A DNA stretch of 64,000 bases from contig NZ_CP117866.1 in the NCBI RefSeq assembly GCF_028736035.1, positions 434,001 to 498,000 on the forward strand. The letters are read 5' to 3'. The DNA comes from Streptomyces sp. T12 (GTDB lineage Bacteria > Actinomycetota > Actinomycetes > Streptomycetales > Streptomycetaceae). Below, piece after piece: positions 44,098-53,490 of the stretch; within the stretch, counting starts at the first letter, position 1; each line of letters opens with the position of its first letter. Below the pieces are notes generated by a model. It was not told the origin of the DNA. It ran no database searches and worked only from the letters and a program-made list of their open reading frames with translations. Both the position numbers and the translations under genes were made by a program.

Positions 44098-46551
44098 CTA
44101 CTCGCCGCCGCCGGAGAGCTGCTGCTCCAGCTTGCGGGCCCGCTGCACCACACCGGGCTTGACCCGGCGGCTCTCCAGGGTCTGGGCGAGACCGCTCACC
44201 AACTGCGTGGCTGTCTCGCCCTTGCCCTGCTGGTCGAGTGACCGGGCGATGTGCTCGATGTTGCGGGCCAGACGGATGTGGCCGAACGTCTCCGCGGCGG
44301 CGTTCAGGTCTCCGTACGCCTGCTCTGCGCGCTGCCGACCCGACTCGAGGTCGGCCGTCGTGACCTCCAGGCGCGGACTCCTACCATCGCCACCACCCTG
44401 CATGACCTTGCCAGGGACGGTCTCCGCCAGCGCCAGGCAGGCGGCGGCATGCTTGGCGACGGCCTCGTCGGGAATCCGCTCCACGACCTCGCGCATCACG
44501 TCGTTGGCTCCGTGCAGCACCCGGCTTCCGCCCAGCGCCAGCACGCGTCCCACGGCGTCCGTGCAGACGTCGTCCGCCAGCCGCTCCTGCTCACGGCTGG
44601 CCGGGCGCTCCACCCGGAGCATGAGCGGCGCGGCCATGACCTGTCCGTCCGAGGCGCCGGCGACGGAGGCCGCTGAGCCGCCGGCGGCCGTGCGCAGCGC
44701 GGCGTACACGCGGTACCTGCCGGGTTCGGCGATCTGCCAGCCGCCGAGTCCGGAGCTGAGCACGATCTGCCCGTAGAGTGCCTCGCCGGGCTGCAGCACG
44801 ACGGGTTCGGGACGCATGCAGTACTTCAGGTACGGCCGGTGCATCCGGGCCTCGGTCTCCCCCTCGCGCTGGATGACGATGCCCAGGTCGTCGCCCATCA
44901 GCTTGTTGCGGTCGACCATCACCGGGTCGGTGGAGGTGTTGGCCAGCTTCAGCTCCCCGATGACCGGCTCGAGCATGCCGTAGCGGTACGCGCCCTCGTG
45001 GTCGCGGTTGCGGCTGACGCGGAGCGAGAGCGTCAGAGGGCTCGGGGCGGAGTACTGGCGGACCTGCTCGAAGGCGTGGTGGTCGAACCAGGGGATGTTG
45101 CCCATCTGGACGAACCGCTCGGGTGCGTGCCGCAGGAAGCGCAGCTCGTTCTCCGAGAAGAAGTACCGGAAGTCGGAGAAGAACGCCTGCGGACCTCCGG
45201 GCACCCGGAACGGGTAGTTCATGAAGCTGCGGGACTCGGGCTCATCGAGGAGCGGAATCCATGCAGTCCCTCGCGACTTCTGCCAGGCGTGCGCGAGATT
45301 GAAGCAGTGCCCGATCTCGTGTACGGCCGTCCAGAAGCGCATCCGGCGGGCGAACGCCTCGGGTGCGGGGTCGTTCGGCGGCAGGTCGGAGATGAACGAG
45401 TCGGAGAAGATCGCGCAGCCCTGCCGCTGGGCGGTGCCGATGTCGTCGAACATGATGCCGCCGAGGCTGTGGGGAGTGAAGTCTTCGCCCGGCTCGTGCA
45501 GGCCCGCGAACAGCGTCCACACCTGCCACTGGGCGACGCCCTGCCCACCGGGCCCCGGCCTCCACTCGGACCAGTGCTGCTGCATCGCGTCGTGCATCTC
45601 GATGTCGGACCACTTGTCGTCCACGGAGGCCGAGCGCGGAATCACGTTGCCGCCACCGGTGCGGGTGACCTTGATTCCCTGCCGGGTGAAGGCGCCCTCC
45701 ACCGTGAGGGTGATGTCGGGCAGCCCGTCGGGCCGCACGGGGTGGTCGTGCAACGCGTACGCGTCGGTCTGCTCGGCACCCTCGACGCGGTCGAACTCGA
45801 TTCCGACCTCGCGGAACGCCGACCGCGCGAAGGTGTAGCCGAGGACCAGGTCGGCCGCGCCCGGGCGGCTGAAGGTCACCCGTGCAGCGAGCGGCTGCAG
45901 CGGCGGGCTGCCGGTGAGCTGCACCCGGATCGAGCTGGCGGGGCGCAGGGAGGCGTTGCCGTCGCGGTAGCTGATCGCGCCGGTGTACGAGCCGTCCGGC
46001 TGCTTGGTCACCTTGGCCATCCAGGTGAGACCGCCGGTGATGAGCCGCCATATGCGGCCCGAGACGGTCATCGTGGGGGCCTGCCCGTCCACGTCCACCC
46101 GCAGTTCCTCGAACAGGCCGAGGGCGGCACCGGGCGGGATCGTCTCGGCCTGCGGCTGACCGGCCTGGGGCTGCTCGACAGCGATCGCGTTCTCGTCGGG
46201 GAGGGCGCCTGCCGGCCTTGCCGCACCGGTCGGCCGCACCTCCGGCGCGAGCATGCCGGGCATCGTGGGTACGTCCTGCACGACCTGCATGCCGTCGTGG
46301 TCGGGGGTGGGGACGACGGGCAGGTCGGTGCGGACGTACACGCCGCTGCGCTGGACCAGGAGGGCCGCGGCCGGCGCCCCTGGCTGAACGCCGGCCGCCG
46401 TGTCCCAGCGGTCCTGGACGCCCTCGGCGTACGGGCCCGAGCCGTACCCGGCTCGTTCCCGGCCGTCCCCGGCAAGGCGGGAGATCTCCTCGACGACGGC
46501 GCGGACGAGCTCGTCGAGCCCACTCGCCGGGCGGTGCTGCTGTGTGGTCAT
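44098..46551 (-). CDS. Metzincin-like zinc metalloprotease-domain protein
   Basis: This 817-residue protein of unknown family has several regions: an N-terminal 130 residues of low complexity, beta-rich segments (about 140-330), and a zinc-protease-like domain with HEIGHCFNLAH (His411, Glu412, His415, His421). That fits HExxHxxxxxH, with Asn where most metzincins have Gly. A probable Met-turn SFMNYP follows (Met444). Beta-rich (500-670) and helical (680-817) parts complete it. No signal peptide or membrane segment is seen, which is unusual for metzincins and suggests cytoplasmic action or non-classical export. The next gene upstream, 46919-47218, is on the same strand. The protease call rests on the motif only. 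Confidence 0.72.
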   Translation of the reverse strand: MTTQQHRPASGLDELVRAVVEEISRLAGDGRERAGYGSGPYAEGVQDRWDTAAGVQPGAPAAALLVQRSGVYVRTDLPVVPTPDHDGMQVVQDVPTMPGMLAPEVRPTGAARPAGALPDENAIAVEQPQAGQPQAETIPPGAALGLFEELRVDVDGQAPTMTVSGRIWRLITGGLTWMAKVTKQPDGSYTGAISYRDGNASLRPASSIRVQLTGSPPLQPLAARVTFSRPGAADLVLGYTFARSAFREVGIEFDRVEGAEQTDAYALHDHPVRPDGLPDITLTVEGAFTRQGIKVTRTGGGNVIPRSASVDDKWSDIEMHDAMQQHWSEWRPGPGGQGVAQWQVWTLFAGLHEPGEDFTPHSLGGIMFDDIGTAQRQGCAIFSDSFISDLPPNDPAPEAFARRMRFWTAVHEIGHCFNLAHAWQKSRGTAWIPLLDEPESRSFMNYPFRVPGGPQAFFSDFRYFFSENELRFLRHAPERFVQMGNIPWFDHHAFEQVRQYSAPSPLTLSLRVSRNRDHEGAYRYGMLEPVIGELKLANTSTDPVMVDRNKLMGDDLGIVIQREGETEARMHRPYLKYCMRPEPVVLQPGEALYGQIVLSSGLGGWQIAEPGRYRVYAALRTAAGGSAASVAGASDGQVMAAPLMLRVERPASREQERLADDVCTDAVGRVLALGGSRVLHGANDVMREVVERIPDEAVAKHAAACLALAETVPGKVMQGGGDGRSPRLEVTTADLESGRQRAEQAYGDLNAAAETFGHIRLARNIEHIARSLDQQGKGETATQLVSGLAQTLESRRVKPGVVQRARKLEQQLSGGGE

Positions 46552-46629
46552 GCCGACCTCTCCTCAGCCCGGGCTCCGTTGCCCGGGCGTGGTGGTAGAG
46601 CGGAAGGGGTGGGTGTCCGGCCGCACGGC

Positions 46630-46661
46630 GCGCGTGGTGCGCGTGGTGCGCGTGGTGCGCG
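46630..46661. repeat. 9-bp tandem repeat, about 3.6 copies
   Basis: GCGCGTGGT repeats at 46630, 46639 and 46648, followed by a partial unit. It is in the 367-bp gap between the metzincin gene and the small gene at 46919. Apart from this repeat I see no gene there, though the promoter of the metzincin gene may be included. Confidence 0.8.
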
Positions 46662-46918
46662 GTCTGCGGGCGTCCGGCCTGCCGACATTTGCCTGCCGGA
46701 TCAGGGCAGGGCGCTGCGACGGTCGGGATGCCTGAGCGCGATACGGACGGCTGCCGAGCCGGCCCGGAGCGTGCGCCTCGTCCGGTTGCGCCGCCGGGCG
46801 CACACGCCTGCCGTTGGAGAGCCGGACCCTTCAAGTGGAAGCCCGATCACCCCGGTTCGCAATTCGAACGCGTCCGATCAAGCCCGTCCTGGATCGCCTC
46901 GCCCGGCAGACGTGCCGG

Positions 46919-47218
46919 TCACACGTAACCGGGGAGATCTCCACTCGCACGGACGGTCAGGCGGCCATCGGCGTCGAGGTCGACCAGCACCGCCTTGCTG
47001 ACGGTGGTGTCGATCTCCACGCTCTCGCGTGGCCCTCCGTGGACCGAGACCTCCACCGTGATCCCGCCGTCCCGTACCGGGACCTCGATGGAGCGGGCCA
47101 GGCCGATCTGCCGTCTGGTGTGCACCGAGGGGTCGTCCAGGACGACGGTTCCGTCCACGGTGACCACGACGTGCTCGCCCTGGAAGTCCTCCTGCAGTGC
47201 GATCCGAAGCACGCTCAT
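46919..47218 (-). CDS. Small beta-rich hypothetical protein
   Basis: This 99-residue protein starts MSVLRIALQEDFQGEHVVV and continues with alternating strands ([35 protein letters not shown]). It has no cysteines, signal or membrane segment. I do not recognise the family. It is on the same strand as the metzincin-like gene, 367 bases upstream of it, and may be a partner. ATG47218 is the only good start. Confidence 0.65.
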   Translation of the reverse strand: MSVLRIALQEDFQGEHVVVTVDGTVVLDDPSVHTRRQIGLARSIEVPVRDGGITVEVSVHGGPRESVEIDTTVSKAVLVDLDADGRLTVRASGDLPGYV

Positions 47219-47379
47219 GGCTCCGCCTCACTTCGTCGGCCCCCCGACAGGCTTCTGACGCCCCGACGATACGGCGACCAGCCCCGCACGACCTCCCGAA
47301 GCCGACCCGCCCGGCACAGGCGGCGTCTCCGCCCCTACCGAACCCTTGGCGCAGAGTGTCGCAGGATCCGCGCATACGC

Positions 47380-47600
47380 CCCCCACGACGAGGGCGCAGA
47401 ACACCCGTCCACCGCCACCTACGCCGCCGGCAAGGTCGCCGCCACCGGTGAAGGGCTAGCTCAGGCACGGCAATTCACCCGACGCCACATCGTTCGTCGG
47501 GGCCTGGTGGAGGTGGTCGACGACGTGGTCACCGTGGTGGGGGAATCAACCGCCAACGCGGTGCGGCACACGGCCCCGGCGGCGGACGGTACGGCGCCGG
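47380..47600 (+). pseudogene. RsbW-like HATPase (anti-sigma type) fragment
   Basis: The frame reads AQARQFTRRHIVRRGLVEVV then VVGESTANAVRHTA, which is the N-box (E-x-x-x-N-A-x-x-H) of the small Streptomyces histidine-kinase-like ATPases. The G1 and G2 boxes are absent because the frame breaks up after about 47590. No start codon fits. The remaining stretches 47219-47380 and 47600-47735 hold nothing I can identify except the sigma gene promoter. Confidence 0.55.
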
Positions 47601-47738
47601 CGGTTCCGTGCGTATCCCGTTCAAGCGGCACCGCTACCGGCCGAAGCTGTCGCGTCGGCAGTAGGCCCTGGTGATGAGTTTTCGCGCCCGCGCCCGTCAC
47701 ACCTACGACAGGACACGACGAGGCGGAAGGATGACGTG

Positions 47739-48737
47739 ATGAGTGCGGACACGCGGCTGGAGGAGCTGGGCGTGAGCGATCTGGGCGAGGTCGACGAGCC
47801 GACGTTCACGGGGCTGGCGGAGCGGCACCGGCGGGAGCTGCACGTGCACTGCTACCGGATGCTCGGGTCGTTCGAGGACGCCGAGGACACCGTGCAGGAG
47901 ACGTTCCTCCGTGCCTGGCGGCGGCGGGAGACCTTCGAGGGGCGGTCGACGTTCCGGGCCTGGCTGTACCGGATCGCCACCAACGCCTGCCTGGACCTGC
48001 TCGCCAAGTACCGCCCGGAGCCGGCGACCGGCGGCGAGGTGCTGTGGCTGCAGCCCTACCCGGACCGGCTGCTCGACGAGCTGCCCGCGGGCGACGCGGA
48101 GGAGCCGGAGACCGTGGCCGTCGCGCGGGAGACGATCGAGCTGGCGTACCTGGTCGCGGTCCAGCACCTCGCGCCGCGCCCGCGGGCCGTGCTGATCCTG
48201 CGGGACGTGCTCGGCTGGCCGGCGAGGGAGGTCGCGGAGCTTCTCGGGGACTCCGTCAACTCCGTGAACAGCGCGCTGCAGCGGGCCCGCGCCGGCATGC
48301 GGGAGCATCTGCCCGCCGAGCGGCAGGACTGGACCGGCGGAGAACGGGACGCCGGGACGCGCGAGCTGGTGCGCCGCTACACCGACGCCAGCGTGGCCAC
48401 GGACATCCCGGCGCTCGCCGCGATGCTGCGGGACGACGTGCGCTGCTCGATGCCGCCCACACCCGGCCTGTACGTCGGCCGCGACGCGGTGGTGAACGAC
48501 TGGGTCGAGAGCGGCTTCGAGGGCATGAAGGGGCTGCGCGCCGTCTTCACCTCCGTGAACCGGCAGCCCGCCGTCGCCTTCTACCTCTGGCAGCAGCGGG
48601 AGGACGCGTACCTGCCGCTGACGATCGACGTCCTGCGCGTCACCGGCGGGGCGATCACCGAGATCGTCACGTTCCACGACGACCAGTTCCCGCGGCTCGG
48701 GCTGCCGGAGCGCCTGCCGGCGGACGGCACGGAGTAG
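47739..48737 (+). CDS. ECF sigma factor with C-terminal SnoaL-like domain
   Basis: This 332-residue extracytoplasmic-function sigma factor has region 2 (LHVHCYRMLGSFEDAEDTVQ, FRAWLYRIATNACLDLL) and region 4 (ILRDVLGWPAREVAELLG, then SVNSALQRARAGM). A C-terminal NTF2/SnoaL-fold domain follows (YTDASVATDIPALAAMLRDD, then GGAITEIVTFHD) and probably replaces a separate anti-sigma factor. It resembles the TIGR02960/SigJ-like groups, but the exact ECF group is not certain. GGAAGG lies 8 bases before ATG47739. It heads an operon with two coupled genes. Confidence 0.88.
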   Translation: MSADTRLEELGVSDLGEVDEPTFTGLAERHRRELHVHCYRMLGSFEDAEDTVQETFLRAWRRRETFEGRSTFRAWLYRIATNACLDLLAKYRPEPATGGEVLWLQPYPDRLLDELPAGDAEEPETVAVARETIELAYLVAVQHLAPRPRAVLILRDVLGWPAREVAELLGDSVNSVNSALQRARAGMREHLPAERQDWTGGERDAGTRELVRRYTDASVATDIPALAAMLRDDVRCSMPPTPGLYVGRDAVVNDWVESGFEGMKGLRAVFTSVNRQPAVAFYLWQQREDAYLPLTIDVLRVTGGAITEIVTFHDDQFPRLGLPERLPADGTE

Positions 48738-49042
48738 TGCCGGTGCGGACGCTCGCGGTGCGCGGTGGCGCGCGCATCGCGGTGATCGCGGCGGAGTGGT
48801 ACGACGACGCGTTCGGCGTCGTCACCCGCGGGCGGGTGCAACTGGAGCTGCGCGATGGCGAGCCCGGGCCCGTCCTCGGACGCGGCGCCGGCTTCTGGCT
48901 CCGCGGCACCGGCGTCCGCGCCCTGCGGAACCCCGGCCGTCGCACGGCGAGGGTGCGCATCGTCACCCCCAGGGCCAGGACCGTGGCATGCCAGTCAACG
49001 CACCCCGTACGCCAGTTACCGGATGACAGAGGAGCGACATGA
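48737..49042 (+). CDS. Small cupin-like protein coupled to the sigma factor
   Basis: This 101-residue protein starts at GTG48737, which shares a base with the sigma TAG stop, and its own stop overlaps the next ATG (ATGA). It reads VRTLAVRGGARIAVIAAEWY, TRGRVQLELRDGEPGPVLG and FWLRGTGVRALRNPG, a strand pattern compatible with a single cupin. The position between an ECF sigma factor and a DUF6069 gene suggests a ligand-sensing or modulating role, but this is inference. Confidence 0.65.
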   Translation: MPVRTLAVRGGARIAVIAAEWYDDAFGVVTRGRVQLELRDGEPGPVLGRGAGFWLRGTGVRALRNPGRRTARVRIVTPRARTVACQSTHPVRQLPDDRGAT

Positions 49043-49494
49043 ACAGCTTGAATGACACCGGGGTCGTCGCGGGCCCGGCATCGGGCCGGACCAGCCGCAC
49101 CCACCGATTCCGCGGGCTCGTCGGCACAGGCTTCCTTGCCACGCTCGCAGCGATGGTGGCCACCACCCTCGCCGCTGCGCTTGCCCAGGTCGTCGGCGTC
49201 GACTTCGAGGTCCCCGATGGTGGCGAGACGATCCCGTTGTCCGGGTTCGCTGTGCTGACCGGCTTCTTCTCGGTCGTGGGCATCGTCATTGCCGTCGCTC
49301 TTCTTCGTTGGAGCGCTCGCCCCGCCAAGCCATTCGTGTGGACGGCGGTGTCGCTGACCGCGATCTCATTGGTCCCGCCCCTCCTGTCCGGGGCCAACAC
49401 CGCCACCACCACCGCCCTCCTCGGGCTGCACCTCGTCCCTGCGACGGTGATGATTCCCACCCTGGCGCGGAGCCTGCGCACCCGGACCGATTGA
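49039..49494 (+). CDS. DUF6069-type membrane protein
   Basis: This 151-residue protein has four predicted membrane helices (about 29-52, 66-88, 99-118, 123-143) and a short polar loop VDFEVPDGGETIPLSG between the first two. The pattern fits the DUF6069 family often found beside ECF sigma genes of this type. It could act as target or sensor of the sigma factor. The gap 49495-49780 contains no gene I can support. Confidence 0.75.
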   Translation: MNSLNDTGVVAGPASGRTSRTHRFRGLVGTGFLATLAAMVATTLAAALAQVVGVDFEVPDGGETIPLSGFAVLTGFFSVVGIVIAVALLRWSARPAKPFVWTAVSLTAISLVPPLLSGANTATTTALLGLHLVPATVMIPTLARSLRTRTD

Positions 49495-49780
49495 CGATCC
49501 CGTAACGGGACAACGCGCGGCGCAAGTGCGTGCGCGAGCGCGCTGACGTGGCCCCCGGATTCGGCCCCTGCGCGGCGGCTTGAGCCGGGATCTGACCCTC
49601 TCTCGGGTCGACATCAGGCTCAAGCCGCGCCAGGACGCGCTCGCAGCCGAGCCCTGACTCGATCGCCGGCCAGGTCAGCATTGGTCCGGACGCCACCGAA
49701 TCTGCATACGCCTACGCAGGCACTGAGTGCCCGTTTCCGATATCGCTGAAGTGATCTCGGGAGAGCCCTAGCCTGGTGGT

Positions 49781-50092
49781 GTGGCCGATGGTGCCGGCCG
49801 GGTACCTGCCCGGTACTGCCCGGCCTGTGGCGAACGGCTTCGGCCGGACGCCGGCCCGAGGGTCCGGTTCTGTTCGGCGGTGTGTCGTTCCAGGCAGTGG
49901 CATCAGGCCCGCCGGGTGCGGGCGAGGCTGGTGGCCCTGCGGGATGTCCGGGATGCCGCGGAGTGTCCGTCGTGCGGGAGCCGGTGGACGCCGGGGTGGA
50001 GCATCCGGCCGGGACGCTCCACTGCTCGCCGCGGTGTCGTACGAGGGCCTGGCGGCAGCGACAGGCAGCGTCCGGAACAGCGTCACAGTGAC
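49781..50092 (+). pseudogene. Double zinc-ribbon small protein, frameshifted
   Basis: The first frame has CPACGERLRPDAG then VRFCSAVCRSRQWHQARR and CPSCG. One base lost near 49979 (TGCGGGAGCCG for TGCGGGGAGCCG) moves the rest into another frame, EPVDAGVEHPAGTLHC then SPRCRTRAWRQRQ, ending at the TGA near 50092. The restored protein would be about 103 residues with two CxxC...CxxxC zinc ribbons. The family is not recognised. As written, translation would run into the downstream DUF6192 frame. Confidence 0.6.
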
Positions 50093-50261
50093 GCTGACAC
50101 GAACGCTCCTCCTGCCCAACTCCTTCCGATTTTGGCCGAGTTGATGTCAAGACTTGTTGCCGATCTCGGGGCGGGTGAACGCTCCAGTCGAGCAAAGGGC
50201 CGTGGGTCTCTTCGCGGTCCTGAGCGCCGCACCCGGCCCCCGTCAAAGGGGTGGGATCAAG

Positions 50262-51208
50262 ATGCCCACGAACGTCGGCCAGGTCACCCGGCAGTCTGTT
50301 ATGACGAGATGGTCGCCTCGGACCGTCAGCTGGTCGCCCAGATCGGGCGGGCCATGTTCACGATCGGCGACCACGCCCTGGAGATCGAGCCCATGCGCTC
50401 GAAGGGCGGCTCCGTCCCGCACAGCGACGAACTGTTCGGGGTCAACACGTCGCTCCAGATATACGCAGACGACATCGGCTTAGCGTTGAGCACCGTGCTC
50501 AACTACCGCTTCACCTCGCACCGTTGGCCGTCCCGTCATCGTCGTGAGGGCGTCTCCCACAAGGTTCACTCGATACTCGCCTCGGTCCAGGACGACACCA
50601 AACGGTTCGAGGCGATCGACCGGCCGCCGGTCGACGACGTCACGGGACTGCGGCGCTGGACGACCAACCTCGCCCAGAAGCACATCGGCCGGCGCCCGGA
50701 CCGGCCGGGGACGGTCCAGGAGAAGGTGGATCGCATCCAGGACCTGGCCGTCGACGAGGACGTCGCCGTCGCGGTGACGCGCGATGTCCTGCGCCGTCCG
50801 GCGGTTGCCGCCCGGCTGATGAATGAACCCGCCACCCGGCAGGCCGTCACCGAGGCCCGGAAGCCCGAGCACCGTGCGGAGACGGTGCATCACCTGGTCA
50901 AGGACGACGTCACCGCGGCGCAGGTGGCCTCCGAGGTGCTGCGGCGTCCCGAAGTCGCCTCGCGGGTCGCCGCCGACGACACGGCCCGGCCTTATGTGAA
51001 CCGCGCGCAGGCCGACCGGTCCCGCCAGCAGGCCGTAGCCTTCCGCCGCGAGTCACCGGTCGGACCGGCCGTGCCGAAGATGCGCGACCGCAGTTGGGCG
51101 GGCGACGAGCACGAGGTGCTGATGTCCAACATCGCCCGCGCTCGCGCGACGCTCGACTGGATCATCACGCCGACCGTGCCCGGGACCACGCGTGATGCAC
51201 CCGCCTGA
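50262..51208 (+). pseudogene. DUF6192-family protein, frameshifted near its start
   Basis: The expected start is MPTNVGQVTRQS at ATG50262, behind a GGGGTGGG sequence. One extra base at about 50297-50300 then separates it from the body, which reads YDEMVASDRQLVAQIGRAMF, DHALEIEPMRSKGGS, NTSLQIYADDIGLALSTV and RFTSHRWPSRHRREGVSHKV, all typical of Streptomyces DUF6192 proteins (about 310 residues). The function of the family is unknown, possibly DNA binding. The body is intact to the TGA at 51208 and contains a TTA codon at 50480-50482. A start further inside could still give a shortened product. Confidence 0.65.
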
Positions 51209-51238
51209 TTGCGGCCGTGGTGGCGCCTGCCCGGGATG

Positions 51239-52348
51239 TCACGAGGGGAACCGCTCGGGGCGGAAATCCGCAAGCAGCTCGTCTCTCTTCCCGCTGAGGA
51301 TCTCCGAAGCCAGCAGTCGGCCGATCACCGGCCCGAGCGTGATGCCGCTGTGGGAAACGGCCTCGTAGTAGCCCGGCACGGACGGCACCGCTCCCACCGA
51401 GGGGAAACCGTCGGCAGGGATGGGCCGGTCGACGATTCGGGTCTGTGCGATGCGGGAGTTGCCGAGCTCGGGGACGACGTGACACGCCGATTCGTGGAGC
51501 AGCCGTGCGAGCTGGCCTGGATCTTCGCCGGTGTCGATGAGCGCGTCGACCTCGCGGCTGTGGAGAACCACCGACGCGTCTCCGCCAGGACGGATCTCGA
51601 TGTGAGGCGCGTGCATGGCCCGGTGAACGGGGACCTGCGCACAGTCGATCCGGGTGACGACGCCGGGTTCCCGGCGCATCGGCAAGTGCCGTGCGACGAA
51701 CCCTGCGACGTGAGATGCGCTGGGGCCCGCCGCGTTCACGACGATGTCGACGTCGAGACGGCTCCCATCGGACAAAGAAACCGTCCGGATGCTCCCATCG
51801 GCACCGGTGCCGATGTCACATACCGCGTTGCCGGACCGGATCTCGGCGCCGGATGCGACGGCCTGGCCGACTAGGCGGCCGACGAGATGACGACCGTGCA
51901 CCCAGGCTTCGTCGGGGTAGAACAGGACCGGAACCTCGTCAGAGATCGTGAGAGCAGGTTCGAGGCGGCTGTGGATCTCGGCCCCCGTGTACATCTCGAC
52001 CCGGTAGTCCCAACCAGCCAGTAGTTCGGCTGTTTCCAGGAACTTCGCCTCCGCTGCGGGATCGTCCGCCCAGCGCAGGTGGCCGCTGGGATACCACCAC
52101 GAGTCCGGCCCGATGGTCCCTGCAAGCTCACGGTGCGCTGCCATGCCCGCGACGTTCAGGTCGAAATAGGACTTGCGCACGGTCTTGTTGCTGGCGTTGA
52201 CCCACGAGAAAGACCAGTCGGTGACGCCTTCGCCCGGCCGGCCCGCGTCGATGAAGACCACCTCGGCGCCGTGCCGGGACAGGCTCCAGCCCACACTCGC
52301 TCCGACGATGCCCACTCCGACGACTGCAACATGTTCAGGCCGCTTCAC
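51239..52348 (-). CDS. FAD-dependent oxidoreductase (DadA/DAAO superfamily)
   Basis: This 369-residue flavoenzyme of the glycine/D-amino acid oxidase superfamily has the FAD motif VAVVGVGIVGASVGWSLS at the N-terminus, a VVNAAGPSASHVAGF middle and the C-terminal flavin contact YYEAVSHSGITLGPVIG. It probably oxidises an amine or D-amino acid, but the substrate is not evident. It is intact in a region of broken genes. ATG52348 is the natural start. Confidence 0.87.
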   Translation of the reverse strand: MKRPEHVAVVGVGIVGASVGWSLSRHGAEVVFIDAGRPGEGVTDWSFSWVNASNKTVRKSYFDLNVAGMAAHRELAGTIGPDSWWYPSGHLRWADDPAAEAKFLETAELLAGWDYRVEMYTGAEIHSRLEPALTISDEVPVLFYPDEAWVHGRHLVGRLVGQAVASGAEIRSGNAVCDIGTGADGSIRTVSLSDGSRLDVDIVVNAAGPSASHVAGFVARHLPMRREPGVVTRIDCAQVPVHRAMHAPHIEIRPGGDASVVLHSREVDALIDTGEDPGQLARLLHESACHVVPELGNSRIAQTRIVDRPIPADGFPSVGAVPSVPGYYEAVSHSGITLGPVIGRLLASEILSGKRDELLADFRPERFPS

Positions 52349-52583
52349 GGACCCGCTCCTCTCGGACGCGTCCGCCCGGGATCACGGGCGAACTCCCGTT
52401 TCCAGCTCGGGCACCAGCAGTCCTCTCGTCGTACGGCAAGCAGACGACAGTTCAGTCAACATGCCCTCCAGCACGGCCAGCCCCGGCTCCGCCACATGTC
52501 CCTCGTTGATCGGCTTCATACACCGCATGACGCTCCAACGCCCCGAGGAGTTCTCCCACTTCGGCGGCTTCACCCGACCGAGT

Positions 52584-52914
52584 ATGGTCACGGTCATTGC
52601 GACGACTGAGGCGGTGCTGGATGCACTCGCGGAGCTCCGCGAGGACCTCGACACCGGTGCGTGGGCGCCGGATGAAGTACGAGCGGGTGTTGGCCGTGGC
52701 GGTGCGGGCAGAGGGCCGAGCGAGCGCGGATGCCGTCCGGGCCGGGCTACGCGTAGCCGGTCCGGACGTGACGTTCGGGCGGCTCGCGCCGGTCGTGGCC
52801 CGATGCGGGGCCTTGCTGGACGGCATGAGCCTCACCGGCGCGGAGGACCAGCGTGCGGTGCAGGGCGCCCTCGGTGAGCTGCTGGACCTGGTGGTGCTGG
52901 CAGGCCTGCGCTGA
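52584..52914 (+). pseudogene. Small hypothetical gene with one-base frameshift
   Basis: ATG52584 opens VTVIATTEAVLDALAELRED then LDTGAWAPDEVRA. Near 52685 the open frame switches to VLAVAVRAEGRASADAVRAG, then VTFGRLAPVVARCGALLDG and LGELLDLVVLAGLR, ending at TGA 52912-52914. Joined, this would be about 110 helical residues. I do not know the family. The 235 bases between it and the FAD enzyme hold only a short minus-strand frame without clear support. Confidence 0.45.
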
Positions 52915-53151
52915 TCTCCCCGGCGTCCTGGTCGATGAGCTGCCGTAGCCGGTCGAGGTGGTGCAGCAGGCGTGGGGTGCCCGGGTGGCGTGATCACAGC
53001 CTGTTGTGGAAGAGGGGGAGTTCGTGGCTGCGAGCGTGGAGGACTTCTTCGCCAGATAACGAGCCGGACGCATGCCCGGCCCTCAGGCCGGGAGGACCTG
53101 CACTGGCATCTTCTGTACGACCCAGCCCTGGTGGAAGAGCAACTCGTGGCT

Positions 53152-53234
53152 CCGTACCTGTAGGTTCGCATTTCGCGTGTCCTTTTCGCATTGGCGGTGG
53201 CGTTTCTCCGGCCCAAAGGACACTCCGGTGAGAC
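53152..53234 (+). repeat. 83-bp diverged direct repeat, copy A
   Basis: This segment aligns without gaps to 60190-60272 with 64 of 83 identical bases. The substitutions fall largely at third codon positions of the plus-strand frame VRISRVLFALAVAFLRPKG (copy B: VRISRAPFSLIVASVRPKG), which suggests that both are remnants of one small coding sequence. Copy A has an in-frame TAG just before the conserved part. The surrounding 52915-53490 shows no intact gene. Confidence 0.7.
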
Positions 53235-53490
53235 GTACTCCGGTCTGATCGCTCACCCGTCTTGGCGCTGTTCACGCTCTCGACCTATGAAGAGGTCCTC
53301 TCCGACTTGATCGTGGAGGGCACGCGGTTGATCGGAATCGGGAACGTCGCTCGCCGTCCTTGCTGCGCAGGCGTGGGTCTCGGATCGCTCATGCTCCACA
53401 GGTGCGGAGTGATCCCGGCCCTGGATCCTGTTCGCCGCGGGCATGGCACACTTGGCGCGCGTGTCTAGTGGACATTCACGGGGAGTGTGG

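Noticed and set aside
46630..46661. CRISPR array or regulatory iterons at the 9-bp repeats
   Set aside because: Units are only 9 bp without spacers and are a GC-rich minisatellite. No cas genes are present and no other CRISPR-like repeat was seen.
52382..52654. Minus-strand frame of 90 codons before the FAD enzyme gene
   Set aside because: No recognisable domain, no ribosome-binding site, and it overlaps the better supported plus-strand frame at 52584.
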